The notes under the pieces: model-generated
Databases searched by the model: none
Told to the model about the DNA's origin: nothing
What the model saw: only the letters and a program-made list of their open reading frames with translations
Made by a program: the position numbers and the translations under genes
Part shown: positions 6,724-13,757 of the stretch, piece after piece
Numbering within the stretch: position 1 is the stretch's first letter
Layout: every line of letters starts with the position of its first letter
Origin: RGIG990 sp045589455
GTDB lineage: Bacteria; Verrucomicrobiota; Kiritimatiellia; RFP12; UBA3636
Direction of reading: 5' to 3'
Length of the DNA stretch: 13,802 nt
NCBI GenBank assembly: GCA_045589455.1
Contig: JAZNPC010000050.1
Coordinates: 1 to 13,802 of the forward strand

Positions 6724-8550
6724 ATGCAGCAGCCAAGAATTCTGCTAGTCACACCTCCTATGGTGCAAATAAATTCACCATACGCTGCCACACCAGTATT
6801 GGCTGGCTTTTTGAAGCAACGTGGCTATGCTGTATCACAATTAGATCTATCAGCAGAGCTTGCTTCAGAAATCTTTTCCTCAAAACAAATTAAGCGTATG
6901 GGGGATAAGGTTAGAAGATCAAAGCAACTAAAGCATAGCGAGGTTGGGGAATTCTTTCTCTCTTATTATGAGGATTATTACGATACAATAGATGCTGCTG
7001 TTGATTTTCTAAAGGGCAATGCTCCCGAGCTTCAAAAATACTTTTTAAAACGAGATTCGCTTCCAGAGGGAATCAATTTTTATAATTTTGCTGACGAATT
7101 GAAGCGAGCAAAGAAAACTCTCCCTGCGACCGATTTTGCGCGCATGCGCGTATCATTATTTCTAGATGATGTTGCAGAGCTGTTTCAGCAAATCCAAGAT
7201 AGTAGCTTTCAAATCTCTAAATATGCAGAAAATATTTCTGCAAATGCGCTTTGCTTTGATGAGCTATATGAGCGCTGCATAAAGCATTCAAATTTAGATG
7301 ATGCCACTTATACCGAGGCATTGGCTTTTGAAATGCTTTCCTCATGTATAGAGAAATATCAGCCAACTCATATTGGTTTTACAATGCCTTTCCCAGGCAC
7401 AGTTTCTATGGCGCTTGTGCTTTCGGCTCTATTGAATAAGCATTATCCAACAATTAATGTTGTCATAGGTGGCGGGTTTGTCAATTCTGAGCTTCGTGAT
7501 ATAACAGATGAGCGCATTTTTGAATTTGTTGATTATATCTGTTATGATGAGGGCTTTGCTCCGTGGCAGGGTATCCTTGGCGAGCATGGATTAGTCCGCA
7601 CACGCACAAATATTGGCTACCATAATGAGTCCGTGGCAGAGTCTGCTCCTCAAAAATATCAGGTAATAGAGCCAGATTATGAAGGAATAGATTTTGAAAA
7701 ATATATTCCTATGTATGAATCCATCAATCCAATGCACAATTTGTGGTCGGATAGGGTATGGATAAAGCTACAGCTTACCAATGGCTGCTATTGGCATAAA
7801 TGTGCATTTTGTGATGTTGCTCTTGATTATATTGGTAACTTCTGTTGTTGCGACGCCAAGCAGGCAGCTGATGTAGTTGAGAATTTGATTAAAAAGACAG
7901 GCAAGCGAGATTTCCATTTTACAGATGAGGCACTTCCTCCGGTGTTGGCTCGTGAATTGTCTAAAGAGTTTATTTCAAGAGGCTTAAAGCTAACCTGGTG
8001 GGGTAATATTCGCTTTGATAAGGGCTTTTCAGATGAGGTTTGTCAGCTAATGGCTCAATCTGGGTGTGTGGCAGTGTCCGCAGGCTTAGAATGCGCACAA
8101 GAGCGACTCTTGAAGCTTATGAATAAGGGTATTACCCTAGAAAGTGCTCGCGAGACTTGCCGAGCATTAAAAGCTGCTGGGATTATGGTGCATGCATATT
8201 TGATGTATGATTTCCCAACAGAAACAGAGGCAGAGACACTTGAGGCACTAACAAATGTGCGTGACATGTTTGCTGAAGGCTTATTGGATTCTGCTTTTTG
8301 GCATCGATTTGCATTGACAGTACATAGTCCAATTGCGGCAAATCCGAAGGCGTTTGGAATAACACTTTGTGATAAACCATTGCCAGAGAAGCTCTTTGCT
8401 TTAAATGAAATCCCTTATCTGGAGCAAGAAAAGCCATATATTCATAGACTTGGAGCTGCACTTCGCCTGGCTATTCATAATTATATGGCGGGGTATGGCT
8501 TTGAGCATCCTGCCAAATTCTGGTTAGATATGGTGCCAAAAAGCAAATAA
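6724..8550 (+). CDS. B12-binding-type radical SAM enzyme of unknown substrate
   Basis: ATG 6724 (608 residues) is chosen over GTG 6712, since TGGAG at 6708-6712 lies 11 bases before the ATG but overlaps the GTG; GTG is not excluded. Residues ~1-45 (ILLVTPPMVQINSPYAATP.LAGFLKQRGY) and ~210-290 (ATHIGFTMPFPG-like strand, VVIGGGFVNSE, YICYDEG) look like the split Rossmann, B12-binding-type region seen in this superfamily, but there is no DxHxxG cobalamin-ligand motif. The radical SAM core starts at ~345; its cluster motif is GCYWHKCAFC, with cysteines 355, 360 and 363, that is CX4CX2C rather than CX3CX2C. Later core elements are visible: FTDEALP, WWGNIRF, VSAGLECAQERLLKLMNKG, and AYLMYDFPTETEAE. 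A long insert (~50-205) is helical. It follows nadA by 18 bp. Chemistry and substrate cannot be told from sequence; no precursor-peptide gene is adjacent. Confidence 0.85.
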   Translation: MQQPRILLVTPPMVQINSPYAATPVLAGFLKQRGYAVSQLDLSAELASEIFSSKQIKRMGDKVRRSKQLKHSEVGEFFLSYYEDYYDTIDAAVDFLKGNAPELQKYFLKRDSLPEGINFYNFADELKRAKKTLPATDFARMRVSLFLDDVAELFQQIQDSSFQISKYAENISANALCFDELYERCIKHSNLDDATYTEALAFEMLSSCIEKYQPTHIGFTMPFPGTVSMALVLSALLNKHYPTINVVIGGGFVNSELRDITDERIFEFVDYICYDEGFAPWQGILGEHGLVRTRTNIGYHNESVAESAPQKYQVIEPDYEGIDFEKYIPMYESINPMHNLWSDRVWIKLQLTNGCYWHKCAFCDVALDYIGNFCCCDAKQAADVVENLIKKTGKRDFHFTDEALPPVLARELSKEFISRGLKLTWWGNIRFDKGFSDEVCQLMAQSGCVAVSAGLECAQERLLKLMNKGITLESARETCRALKAAGIMVHAYLMYDFPTETEAETLEALTNVRDMFAEGLLDSAFWHRFALTVHSPIAANPKAFGITLCDKPLPEKLFALNEIPYLEQEKPYIHRLGAALRLAIHNYMAGYGFEHPAKFWLDMVPKSK

Positions 8551-8575
8551 TAAGCCGCCAACAGATTGTTCCGTG

Positions 8576-8599
8576 CTGCGACATTTTTGTCGCAGTTTT
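8576..8599 (+). terminator. Rho-independent terminator after the nadA-radical SAM unit
   Basis: A perfect 7-bp stem CTGCGAC/GTCGCAG (8576-8582 with 8589-8595) with a 6-nt loop is followed by TTTT. It lies 25 bp after the radical SAM stop codon. A second, weaker candidate is AAAAGCAA (8667-8674) with TTGCTTTT (8691-8698). Confidence 0.8.
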
Positions 8600-8723
8600 G
8601 CCTAGAAAGTCGGTTTTTCCCCTTTCTTTAGTTTTACTCATATAAGTATATTTATTTTATTGATTTAAAAGCAATTTTTCAAAAAACCTGTTGCTTTTTT
8701 TCAATAAATATGCAAAAATAATT

Positions 8724-8780
8724 GTTCTTTTTCTGCAGACAAGTAGAAGAAGAACTATCGGTTGCCCATTTTGTTGGGCA
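8724..8780. promoter_or_regulatory. Two inverted repeats ahead of rpsP
   Basis: The first is GTTCTTTTTCT (8724-8734) with AGAAGAAGAAC (8745-8755), 11 bp with one mismatch. The second is TGCCCA (8763-8768) with TGGGCA (8775-8780), a perfect 6 bp. If transcription begins upstream they would fold in the leader. If it begins after the TATAAT at 8787 they are DNA palindromes upstream of or over the -35. Either way they are candidates for regulation of the ribosomal operon. Confidence 0.4.
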
Positions 8781-8792
8781 GTAAACTATAAT
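8762..8792 (+). promoter_or_regulatory. Possible promoter of the rpsP operon
   Basis: A perfect TATAAT (8787-8792) lies 25 bp before the rpsP start. The best -35 match, TTGCCC (8762-8767), is 19 bp upstream, a long spacing, and lies inside the palindrome TGCCCA/TGGGCA. The -10 is convincing; the -35 is weak. Confidence 0.4.
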
Positions 8793-8817
8793 AATAATTA
8801 ATACAGTAAGGATTAAA

Positions 8818-9084
8818 ATGGCTGTTAAAATTAGATTAACACGCACAGGCGCGAACAAAGACAATTGCTTCCGCGTTGTAGCTGCGGATACCCGTTTCCC
8901 TAGAGACGGTCGTTTTATCGAGCTTCTTGGTTGGTATGACCCTAAGAAGACCGGTGTAAACTTTGGATTGAAGAGAGATCGTATCGACTACTGGAAGTCA
9001 GTTGGTGCTATCGTTAGCGAGACTGTTGTAAGCCTAATTCGCCGTGCGGAGAAGGCAGACAAGGCAGCTGCAGAGCAGAAGTAA
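8818..9084 (+). CDS. rpsP: 30S ribosomal protein S16
   Basis: The product is a basic 88-residue protein of the 30S subunit, needed for small-subunit assembly. The family signature is plain: MAVKIRLTRTGANK at the start, 'FRVVAADTRFPRDGRFIE.LGWYDP' in the middle and 'RIDYWKSVGA..SETV..L' near the end, with a short Ala/Lys-rich tail. Length is normal for bacterial S16. AAGGA lies six bases before the ATG. It is the first gene of the rpsP-trmD-rplS-rnhB cluster. Only 27 bp separate it from trmD, where rimM is found in many bacteria. Confidence 0.98.
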   Translation: MAVKIRLTRTGANKDNCFRVVAADTRFPRDGRFIELLGWYDPKKTGVNFGLKRDRIDYWKSVGAIVSETVVSLIRRAEKADKAAAEQK

Positions 9085-9111
9085 GGTGGCCCTCCAGAAA
9101 GGCAACCTGTT

Positions 9112-9963
9112 GTGAGAGAAGAAAATACTAGTCCGTTACGCATAGATATCGTTACCGTTTTCCCTGAGATGCTTAGGGGCTACCTTAATGAGAGTATGCT
9201 AAAGCGCGCAGCCAATCAAGGTGCTGTAGAATTTGGATTAATAAACCCAAGAGCGTTTACAACGGATGTCCATCATTCAACCGATGATCGGCCGTATGGT
9301 GGAGGACCAGGAATGGTTATGCTCCCTGACCCAATTATGCAGGCAGTCGAGTCAGTAGCCACCCCGGAAACAAAGGTCATCATGATGACGCCATCAGGCA
9401 AGCAGTTTTGCCAGCAAGATGCTCATCGATTGGCTAAAGAAAAACACCTAGTGTTTATCTGTGGTCACTACGAGGGTATCGATGATAGAGTAAGACAGCT
9501 ACTAAATCCTGAGGAACTATCAATCGGTGATTACATTCTCACAAACGGAGCAATCGCTGCCGCTGTAGTAGTAGATGCCGTTACACGCCTAATTCCAGGT
9601 GTACTTGGCGGTGAAGGTGCTACAGAGGACGAATCCTTCGAAAATGGGTTGCTTGAGTATCCACAATTTACTCGGCCAGTAGAATATAGAGGACTAAAGG
9701 TTCCAGAGGTTCTACAAAGCGGTAACCATAAAGCAATCGCTGAATGGAGACAAGCTAAAGCCGAAGAGCTTACTTTGCAAAGACGCCCAGACTTGGCTCA
9801 GGCACTAGGCCTTCCTAGAAAGCCAGAGGAAAAGTCAGGCAAGACTCGTAAAAGGCGCCGCGGAAATCGCCAAGCGTCTAATGAAAACAACTTGGTAGAG
9901 CCACAAGCTTTACAAAAAGAAGAAACGGGCTGCAGTGCAGCTACCGTACAGGAGCTAAAATAA
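9112..9963 (+). CDS. trmD: tRNA (guanine-N1)-methyltransferase, with a basic C-terminal extension
   Basis: TrmD methylates G37 next to the anticodon using S-adenosylmethionine and prevents +1 frameshifting; it acts as a dimer of trefoil-knot (SPOUT) subunits. Motifs seen: RIDIVTVFPEML at residues 10-21, TDDRPYGGGPGMVM, MTPSGKQF, CGHYEGIDDRV, SIGDYILTNGAIAA, RLIPGVLGG, the EDESF segment with the catalytic aspartate, and LEYPQFTRP. The knot reads TNGAIAA where E. coli has the GGELPA form; I recall the NGAIAA form from Verrucomicrobia-type sequences. The GTG start at 9112 has AAAGG nine bases upstream and adds eight residues before the usual RIDI start. The protein has 283 residues; after LGLPRKPEE comes an extension of about 45 residues that is first strongly basic (KTRKRRRGNR), then polar. 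The stop overlaps the rplS start (TAATG), implying translational coupling. Confidence 0.97.
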   Translation: MREENTSPLRIDIVTVFPEMLRGYLNESMLKRAANQGAVEFGLINPRAFTTDVHHSTDDRPYGGGPGMVMLPDPIMQAVESVATPETKVIMMTPSGKQFCQQDAHRLAKEKHLVFICGHYEGIDDRVRQLLNPEELSIGDYILTNGAIAAAVVVDAVTRLIPGVLGGEGATEDESFENGLLEYPQFTRPVEYRGLKVPEVLQSGNHKAIAEWRQAKAEELTLQRRPDLAQALGLPRKPEEKSGKTRKRRRGNRQASNENNLVEPQALQKEETGCSAATVQELK

Positions 9964-10307
9964 TGAATATCGTTGATCAGATTACCGCTGAGTACGCTAA
10001 GAACGACGTACCTCACTTCGAGGTTGGTGACGGCGTAAAGGTTTCTATTAAAATCAAAGAAGGTGATAAGGAGCGTATCCAGGTTTATGCTGGTGTTGTT
10101 ATCGCACGCGATGGCGCTGGCGCAAACGAGACTTTCACAGTTCGCCGTATGTCTTTTGGCGTAGGCGTTGAGAAGGTTTTCCCAATCCACTCACCATCTA
10201 TCGCTAAGATTGAGGTTGAGCGTTCAGCACACGTTCGCCGCGCAAAGCTTTATTACCTACGCGACCTACGTGGTAAGAAGGCTCGCCTACGTGAGCGTCA
10301 GGCTTAA
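9963..10307 (+). CDS. rplS: 50S ribosomal protein L19
   Basis: L19 lies at the interface between the 30S and 50S subunits. The 114-residue product has normal length and clear signatures: 'F..GD.VKV..KIKEGDKERIQVY.GVVIARDGAG.NETFTVR', 'GVGVEKVFPIHSPSI.KIEVER' and the basic end 'VRRAKLYYLRDLRGKKARLRE'. It starts inside the trmD stop codon and its own stop overlaps the rnhB start, in both cases as TAATG, so translation of trmD, rplS and rnhB is probably coupled. Confidence 0.98.
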   Translation: MNIVDQITAEYAKNDVPHFEVGDGVKVSIKIKEGDKERIQVYAGVVIARDGAGANETFTVRRMSFGVGVEKVFPIHSPSIAKIEVERSAHVRRAKLYYLRDLRGKKARLRERQA

Positions 10308-10966
10308 TGAAACAAATTAGTGGCAATAAACTAGCCTACGAAACCAAATATCTTGGTGAGCATCCTGATTGGCATGTCGCTGGTGTGGATGAGGCTGGAC
10401 GGGGTCCTTTAGTTGGCCCCGTAGTTGCTGCCGCAGTTTCTATGCCCCTTGCTCTCGCACAAGCATTAATTGCTGGTGATTTGGCAGGTCTAAATGATAG
10501 TAAGCAGCTCTCGGAAAATAAGCGAGAGCTGTTTTTTCACACCCTAACAAACACCCCAGAGATTGACTTTGGCGTGGGCATTGTCTCTGCTTCAGAGATT
10601 GATAAAATCAATATTTTAAACGCGACACATCTTGCGATGCGTCGCGCTGTTTCGTCTCTAAAGTCCACTGCTGACTTTGTTCTTGTTGATGGACTTCCTG
10701 TAAAGGGACTACCTTGCGATTCTGAGTCAATAGTTAAGGGAGATGCAAAAAGCTTCTTTATTGCTGCTGCCAGTGTAATCGCAAAGGTAACACGAGATCA
10801 CTCACTTGTCGAGCTTGATAAAGAATTTCCAGAATATGGATTTGCAAAGCATAAGGGTTATGGCACAGCAGAGCATTTAGAGGCCCTACGTAAGTATGGC
10901 CCATGCAGAGAGCATCGCCGTTCCTTTAAGCCGGTTGCAGACCTTGACCAAATGCTTTTATTTTAA
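10307..10966 (+). CDS. rnhB: Ribonuclease HII
   Basis: RNase HII cuts the RNA strand of RNA-DNA hybrids and starts removal of single ribonucleotides from DNA. The 219-residue product has all four acidic residues expected of the active site: D28 and E29 in AGVDEAGRGPLVGPV, D128 in VLVDGLPV and D146 in KGDAKSF. Also present are LNDSKQLSENKREL (~62-75), IAAASVIAKVTRD (~152-164), and YGFAKHKGYGT followed by EHRRSF. The start overlaps the rplS stop. Last gene of the cluster. A GC-rich hairpin followed by six T residues lies inside the coding sequence (10505-10537), in the segment that encodes the conserved SKQLS motif. No ordinary terminator follows the stop codon; the large palindrome at 11075-11147 is the nearest strong structure. 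Confidence 0.97.
   Translation: MKQISGNKLAYETKYLGEHPDWHVAGVDEAGRGPLVGPVVAAAVSMPLALAQALIAGDLAGLNDSKQLSENKRELFFHTLTNTPEIDFGVGIVSASEIDKINILNATHLAMRRAVSSLKSTADFVLVDGLPVKGLPCDSESIVKGDAKSFFIAAASVIAKVTRDHSLVELDKEFPEYGFAKHKGYGTAEHLEALRKYGPCREHRRSFKPVADLDQMLLF
10505..10537 (+). terminator. Terminator-like hairpin inside rnhB
   Basis: CAGCTCTCG (10505-10513) pairs perfectly with CGAGAGCTG (10523-10531) across a 9-nt loop and is followed by TTTTTT (10532-10537). By shape it is as good as the intergenic terminators in this window, yet it is 200 nt into a coding sequence. Translating ribosomes would normally mask it. It may be chance arising from the conserved SKQLS..KREL codons. Confidence 0.5.
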
Positions 10967-11005
10967 AGCTCTAACAAGCGTGACGGCTCGCGTGACACTA
11001 AAGGG

Positions 11006-11039
11006 ACGCAGAGGCGCAGAGAGCGCAGAGGGCGCAGGG
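11006..11039. repeat. Short degenerate tandem repeat, (N)GCGCAGAG units
   Basis: Four head-to-tail units of 8-9 bp are seen: ACGCAGAG (11006-11013), GCGCAGAG (11014-11021), AGCGCAGAG (11022-11030) and GGCGCAGGG (11031-11039). I recall similar 'cgcagag' strings from intergenic regions of many environmental bacteria. The outer bases GAGAGC (11019-11024) can also pair with GCTCTC (11039-11044). Confidence 0.7.
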
Positions 11040-11074
11040 CTCTCGTGGTGGCTTGTGTGGTGGATGTGACGAAA

Positions 11075-11147
11075 ACACTGGCGCTTGTTGTTGCCTTGCA
11101 TATTGCAAAATCTTCGAAGCAATAAGGCAACTGCCAAGCGACAGTGT
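11075..11147. repeat. Large imperfect palindrome in the rnhB-glycosyltransferase gap
   Basis: The arms 11075-11097 and 11124-11147 are reverse complements with two mismatched positions and one short bulge: blocks ACACTG/CAGTGT, CGCTTG/CAAGCG and GTTGCCTT/AAGGCAAC line up in order around a loop of about 26 nt. An outer CTTGTG (near 11052) can pair with CACAAG (near 11156). No T-run follows, so it is not a standard terminator. It could be a REP/MITE-like remnant or a transcript-stabilising structure at the end of the rnhB operon. Confidence 0.75.
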
Positions 11148-11161
11148 GTACGGCCCACAAG

Positions 11162-11286
11162 ATAATTAAGGCGCGGGGTATGCAGAGATGATTGGTAACG
11201 CTGGCGTTTTGGGGTTCTAGTGAGTCACGGAGGTTTTGGGATATCGGAGTAGCGTGCTTTAGCGCGCAATTAAAAGGTTTAATAAA
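11162..11286. other. GC-richer non-coding stretch upstream of the glycosyltransferase gene
   Basis: The base composition is unlike the AT-rich genes that follow. Small hairpins are visible (AACGC/GCGTT near 11199-11210; GCGTGC 11252-11257 with GCGCGC 11262-11267, one G-T pair). No gene is supported on either strand. It ends with the AAAGG ribosome-binding site of the next gene. Confidence 0.5.
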
Positions 11287-12261
11287 ATGATTTATGATTG
11301 TTTTTCATTCTTCAATGAATTAGACGTACTTGAGCTACGCTTGGAAACACTAGCTCCAGTAGTTGATTATTTTGTAATTGTTGAAGCAGGAAAAACACAC
11401 GCTGGTGCCGATAAACCATTTTTCTTTGAAGAGAATAAAGAGCGTTTCTCTAAATATCTACCTAAAATTATTTATGCGCAAGCACCAATTCCAAAAAACA
11501 TAAATAATCCTTGGGCTATAGAGAATATCCAGCGCAATTATATTTCTGAGGTTGTAAAGCAGCATGCAAAGCCAGGCGATACAATTCTAATTTCAGATTT
11601 AGATGAAATTCCTCGTCCAGAGCTTGTAACCAAATATGCTGGTGCAACCGAAGTTGTTTCCTTTAATGTAGATTATTATTGCTACTATTTGAATTCCCAA
11701 AATTACTATCAAAGAAATTGGTTGGGTACAACGCTTGTATCCTACGAAAATTTCTTTTCTGTAGCAAATGACTTAAAGGTAAATTACAACGATTATATGG
11801 TTGAAGAATATAATCAAGGAACAACCCCAACAAAGCTTCGTTGTGCAACCGAATTAAAGCGCAAAATTCTAAAGAATGGTGGCTGGCATTTTTCTTCATT
11901 GGGTGGGGCAGAGGCTGTTATTAAAAAGCTTCGTTCATTTGCTCATCAAGAATTTAATTCTCAAGAATTGACCGTTGAACAAATTGAGAAGCTAATATCT
12001 TCTGGCAAAGGCCCATTTATTAAGCAAATACATTTTGCAAAACCAATAGATTCCTCGTTCCCACAGCCTGTGATTGATAACCCAGAAAAATATTCACAGC
12101 TAATTTTTCCTGTGACAAAAGAATATTTGTCTAGAACTCGGGCAAAGAGATTTTTCTATAGAGTATGGTGCGGATTTTATTGCTATTGCGAAAGCATCAT
12201 ACCGGAACGCTTAAAGCAGCGCATTTCAAAGCTGTTAAATAAACTAAGAGGACTCGATTAA
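11287..12261 (+). CDS. Glycosyltransferase family 17 protein
   Basis: The 324-residue product matches family GT17, named for eukaryotic beta-1,4-N-acetylglucosaminyltransferase III; bacterial members are thought to act in surface glycan synthesis, with donor and acceptor mostly unknown. Recognisable parts are: MIYDCFSFFNELDVLELRLETL (1-22), VDYFVIVEAGKTH (27-39), 'KPFFFEENKERF' (43-54), the acidic motif ISDLDEIPRP (102-111), a likely metal/nucleotide-sugar site, GGWHFSSLGG (198-207) and KLRSFAHQEFN (214-224). The C-terminal ~40 residues are basic and aromatic and may touch the membrane. There is no signal peptide, so I infer a cytosolic enzyme. AAAGG lies nine bases before the ATG. No other glycan genes adjoin it, and 164 bp separate it from the transporter gene, so an operon is not assured. 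Confidence 0.9.
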   Translation: MIYDCFSFFNELDVLELRLETLAPVVDYFVIVEAGKTHAGADKPFFFEENKERFSKYLPKIIYAQAPIPKNINNPWAIENIQRNYISEVVKQHAKPGDTILISDLDEIPRPELVTKYAGATEVVSFNVDYYCYYLNSQNYYQRNWLGTTLVSYENFFSVANDLKVNYNDYMVEEYNQGTTPTKLRCATELKRKILKNGGWHFSSLGGAEAVIKKLRSFAHQEFNSQELTVEQIEKLISSGKGPFIKQIHFAKPIDSSFPQPVIDNPEKYSQLIFPVTKEYLSRTRAKRFFYRVWCGFYCYCESIIPERLKQRISKLLNKLRGLD

Positions 12262-12425
12262 CAATACAACAACCAATTTAACTGGGGTGTAAGTCTTTTA
12301 GTCATGCACATATACTTTTATGACGGCTGAGATGATGCCAACTTTACTAGAGACGAATAGAAGAACCACCAACAAACAGACATCAACTTAATTGTTAAAA
12401 GATATTTTTAAGAAAACGGATTTTT

Positions 12426-13658
12426 ATGACATATAAGCACACACTTATTACCTGCTGCATAGCATATATCACACAAGCAATTATAATAAATTTGCCACCA
12501 TTGTTTTTTGTGATTTTTCGTGAAGATTACGGATTGTCATTTGATCAAATTTCTACATTGATCCTTATCAATTTCTGCACACAAATTGTTGTTGATCTAA
12601 TTGTTGGTAAGTTTGCTGTTAAATGGGGTATTCGCAGACTTTGTGTTATTTGTCATTTTATTTCAGTGATAGGCCTGCTTTTGTATTCTGCAATAACAAT
12701 AACACCACCAAGTAATATCTTTCCTGTTCTCTTAGCTGCAACAATTTTCTGCGCTATTGGCGGAGGAATGCTTGAGGTTTTGATTAGCCCAATTGTGGAG
12801 TCACTACCAAGCGATTGCAAATCAGGCGCAATGGCATTATTACATTCATTTTATTGTTGGGGTCAGGTTTTAACTGTTCTTTTAACAACGGTATTTTTCT
12901 TGCTTACAAAGGGAACAGATTATTGGTATATTGCACCAGTGCTTTGGGCAATAATTCCATTTGTAAATGCGTTTATATTTTTACGAGTTCCATTGTGCCC
13001 ATTGTCTGGTGAAGCTGCTGGAACAAAGATGCGTCATTTAATTTTCAACCCAATGATGCTTTTATTTATTTTAGCAATGCTTTGTGCTGGAGCCTCTGAA
13101 TTGGCAATAAGTCAATGGGCATCAATGTTTGCAGAGCGTGGTTTGGGTATTTCCAAAACACTGGGTGATATTTTAGGTCCTTGTGCATTTGCTGTTTTCA
13201 TGGGAACCTCACGAACATTGTTTGCCACTGTTTGGTCTCACTATAATGTTCAAAAATCATTAATAGCTAGTGCTGTGCTTTGTGTTCTTTCATATGCAGT
13301 GATGGTATTTTCAAATTCACCTGTAGCAGCATTAGTTGCTTGCTCAGTATGTGGTTTTTCTGTTGGCTTAATGTGGCCAGGAACAATATTCTGTTCTGTA
13401 TCTCGTTTCCCTTTGGGTGGACCATCAATGTTTGCTCTTCTTGCATGTGCCGGTGATATTGGTTGTGCTTTGGGGCCAGCAGTAATTGGTTGGGTAGGAG
13501 ACAAGGTTGAAGCAACTCAGACTTCTTGGTTAACACATTTTGTTGATATATCAAATATAGATGCATTGGCATTGCGTAGTGGCATTGCGGTTGCCGCAAT
13601 TTTCCCATTGTTATTAATAGTCTTTGTTTTAACAATGATGCGCAAAAGAAGCCACTAA
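12426..13658 (+). CDS. Major facilitator superfamily transporter, possibly sugar-type
   Basis: The 410-residue, very hydrophobic product has about twelve membrane segments in two halves of six with a polar central stretch near residues 190-210, the normal MFS plan. The loop between segments 2 and 3 carries the motif-A-like GKFAVKWGIRR (61-71). LLHSFYCWGQ (138-147) resembles the 'LLH.FYG.G' segment I associate with fucose-permease-like carriers, so a sugar or related solute is a guess; substrate and direction are not established. The C-terminus is short and basic (MMRKRSH). CGGA five bases before the ATG is a modest ribosome-binding site. Inner-membrane location is expected. The terminator at 13667-13705 follows directly. 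Confidence 0.87.
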   Translation: MTYKHTLITCCIAYITQAIIINLPPLFFVIFREDYGLSFDQISTLILINFCTQIVVDLIVGKFAVKWGIRRLCVICHFISVIGLLLYSAITITPPSNIFPVLLAATIFCAIGGGMLEVLISPIVESLPSDCKSGAMALLHSFYCWGQVLTVLLTTVFFLLTKGTDYWYIAPVLWAIIPFVNAFIFLRVPLCPLSGEAAGTKMRHLIFNPMMLLFILAMLCAGASELAISQWASMFAERGLGISKTLGDILGPCAFAVFMGTSRTLFATVWSHYNVQKSLIASAVLCVLSYAVMVFSNSPVAALVACSVCGFSVGLMWPGTIFCSVSRFPLGGPSMFALLACAGDIGCALGPAVIGWVGDKVEATQTSWLTHFVDISNIDALALRSGIAVAAIFPLLLIVFVLTMMRKRSH

Positions 13659-13666
13659 TAGAAAGG

Positions 13667-13705
13667 GGCTGTTGCAAAACTCAAAAGATTTGCAACAGCC
13701 TTTTT
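13667..13705 (+). terminator. Rho-independent terminator after the MFS gene
   Basis: A perfect 12-bp stem GGCTGTTGCAAA/TTTGCAACAGCC (13667-13678 with 13689-13700) has a 10-nt loop and is followed by five T residues. It starts eight bases after the stop codon. Confidence 0.93.
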
Positions 13706-13708
13706 CTA

Positions 13709-13736
13709 TTGTTTGAGTTGAAAATTTACGTATAAT
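13709..13736 (+). promoter_or_regulatory. Promoter for the gene entering the right edge
   Basis: TTGTTT (13709-13714), a 16-bp gap and a perfect TATAAT (13731-13736) stand just before a gene start with a good ribosome-binding site. The leader would be about 15 nt. Confidence 0.6.
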
Positions 13737-13757
13737 AAGCCATGATAGGAGAAAATT

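Noticed and set aside
10958..11160. Two overlapping minus-strand frames in the rnhB-glycosyltransferase gap
   Set aside because: They are composed of the GC-rich repeat sequence, overlap each other in different frames and have no recognisable protein pattern.
11170..11245. tRNA-like strings (ATTGGTAACGC, GGGTTCTAGT)
   Set aside because: They recall D- and T-loop sequences, but no acceptor stem or T-stem pairing can be drawn around them.
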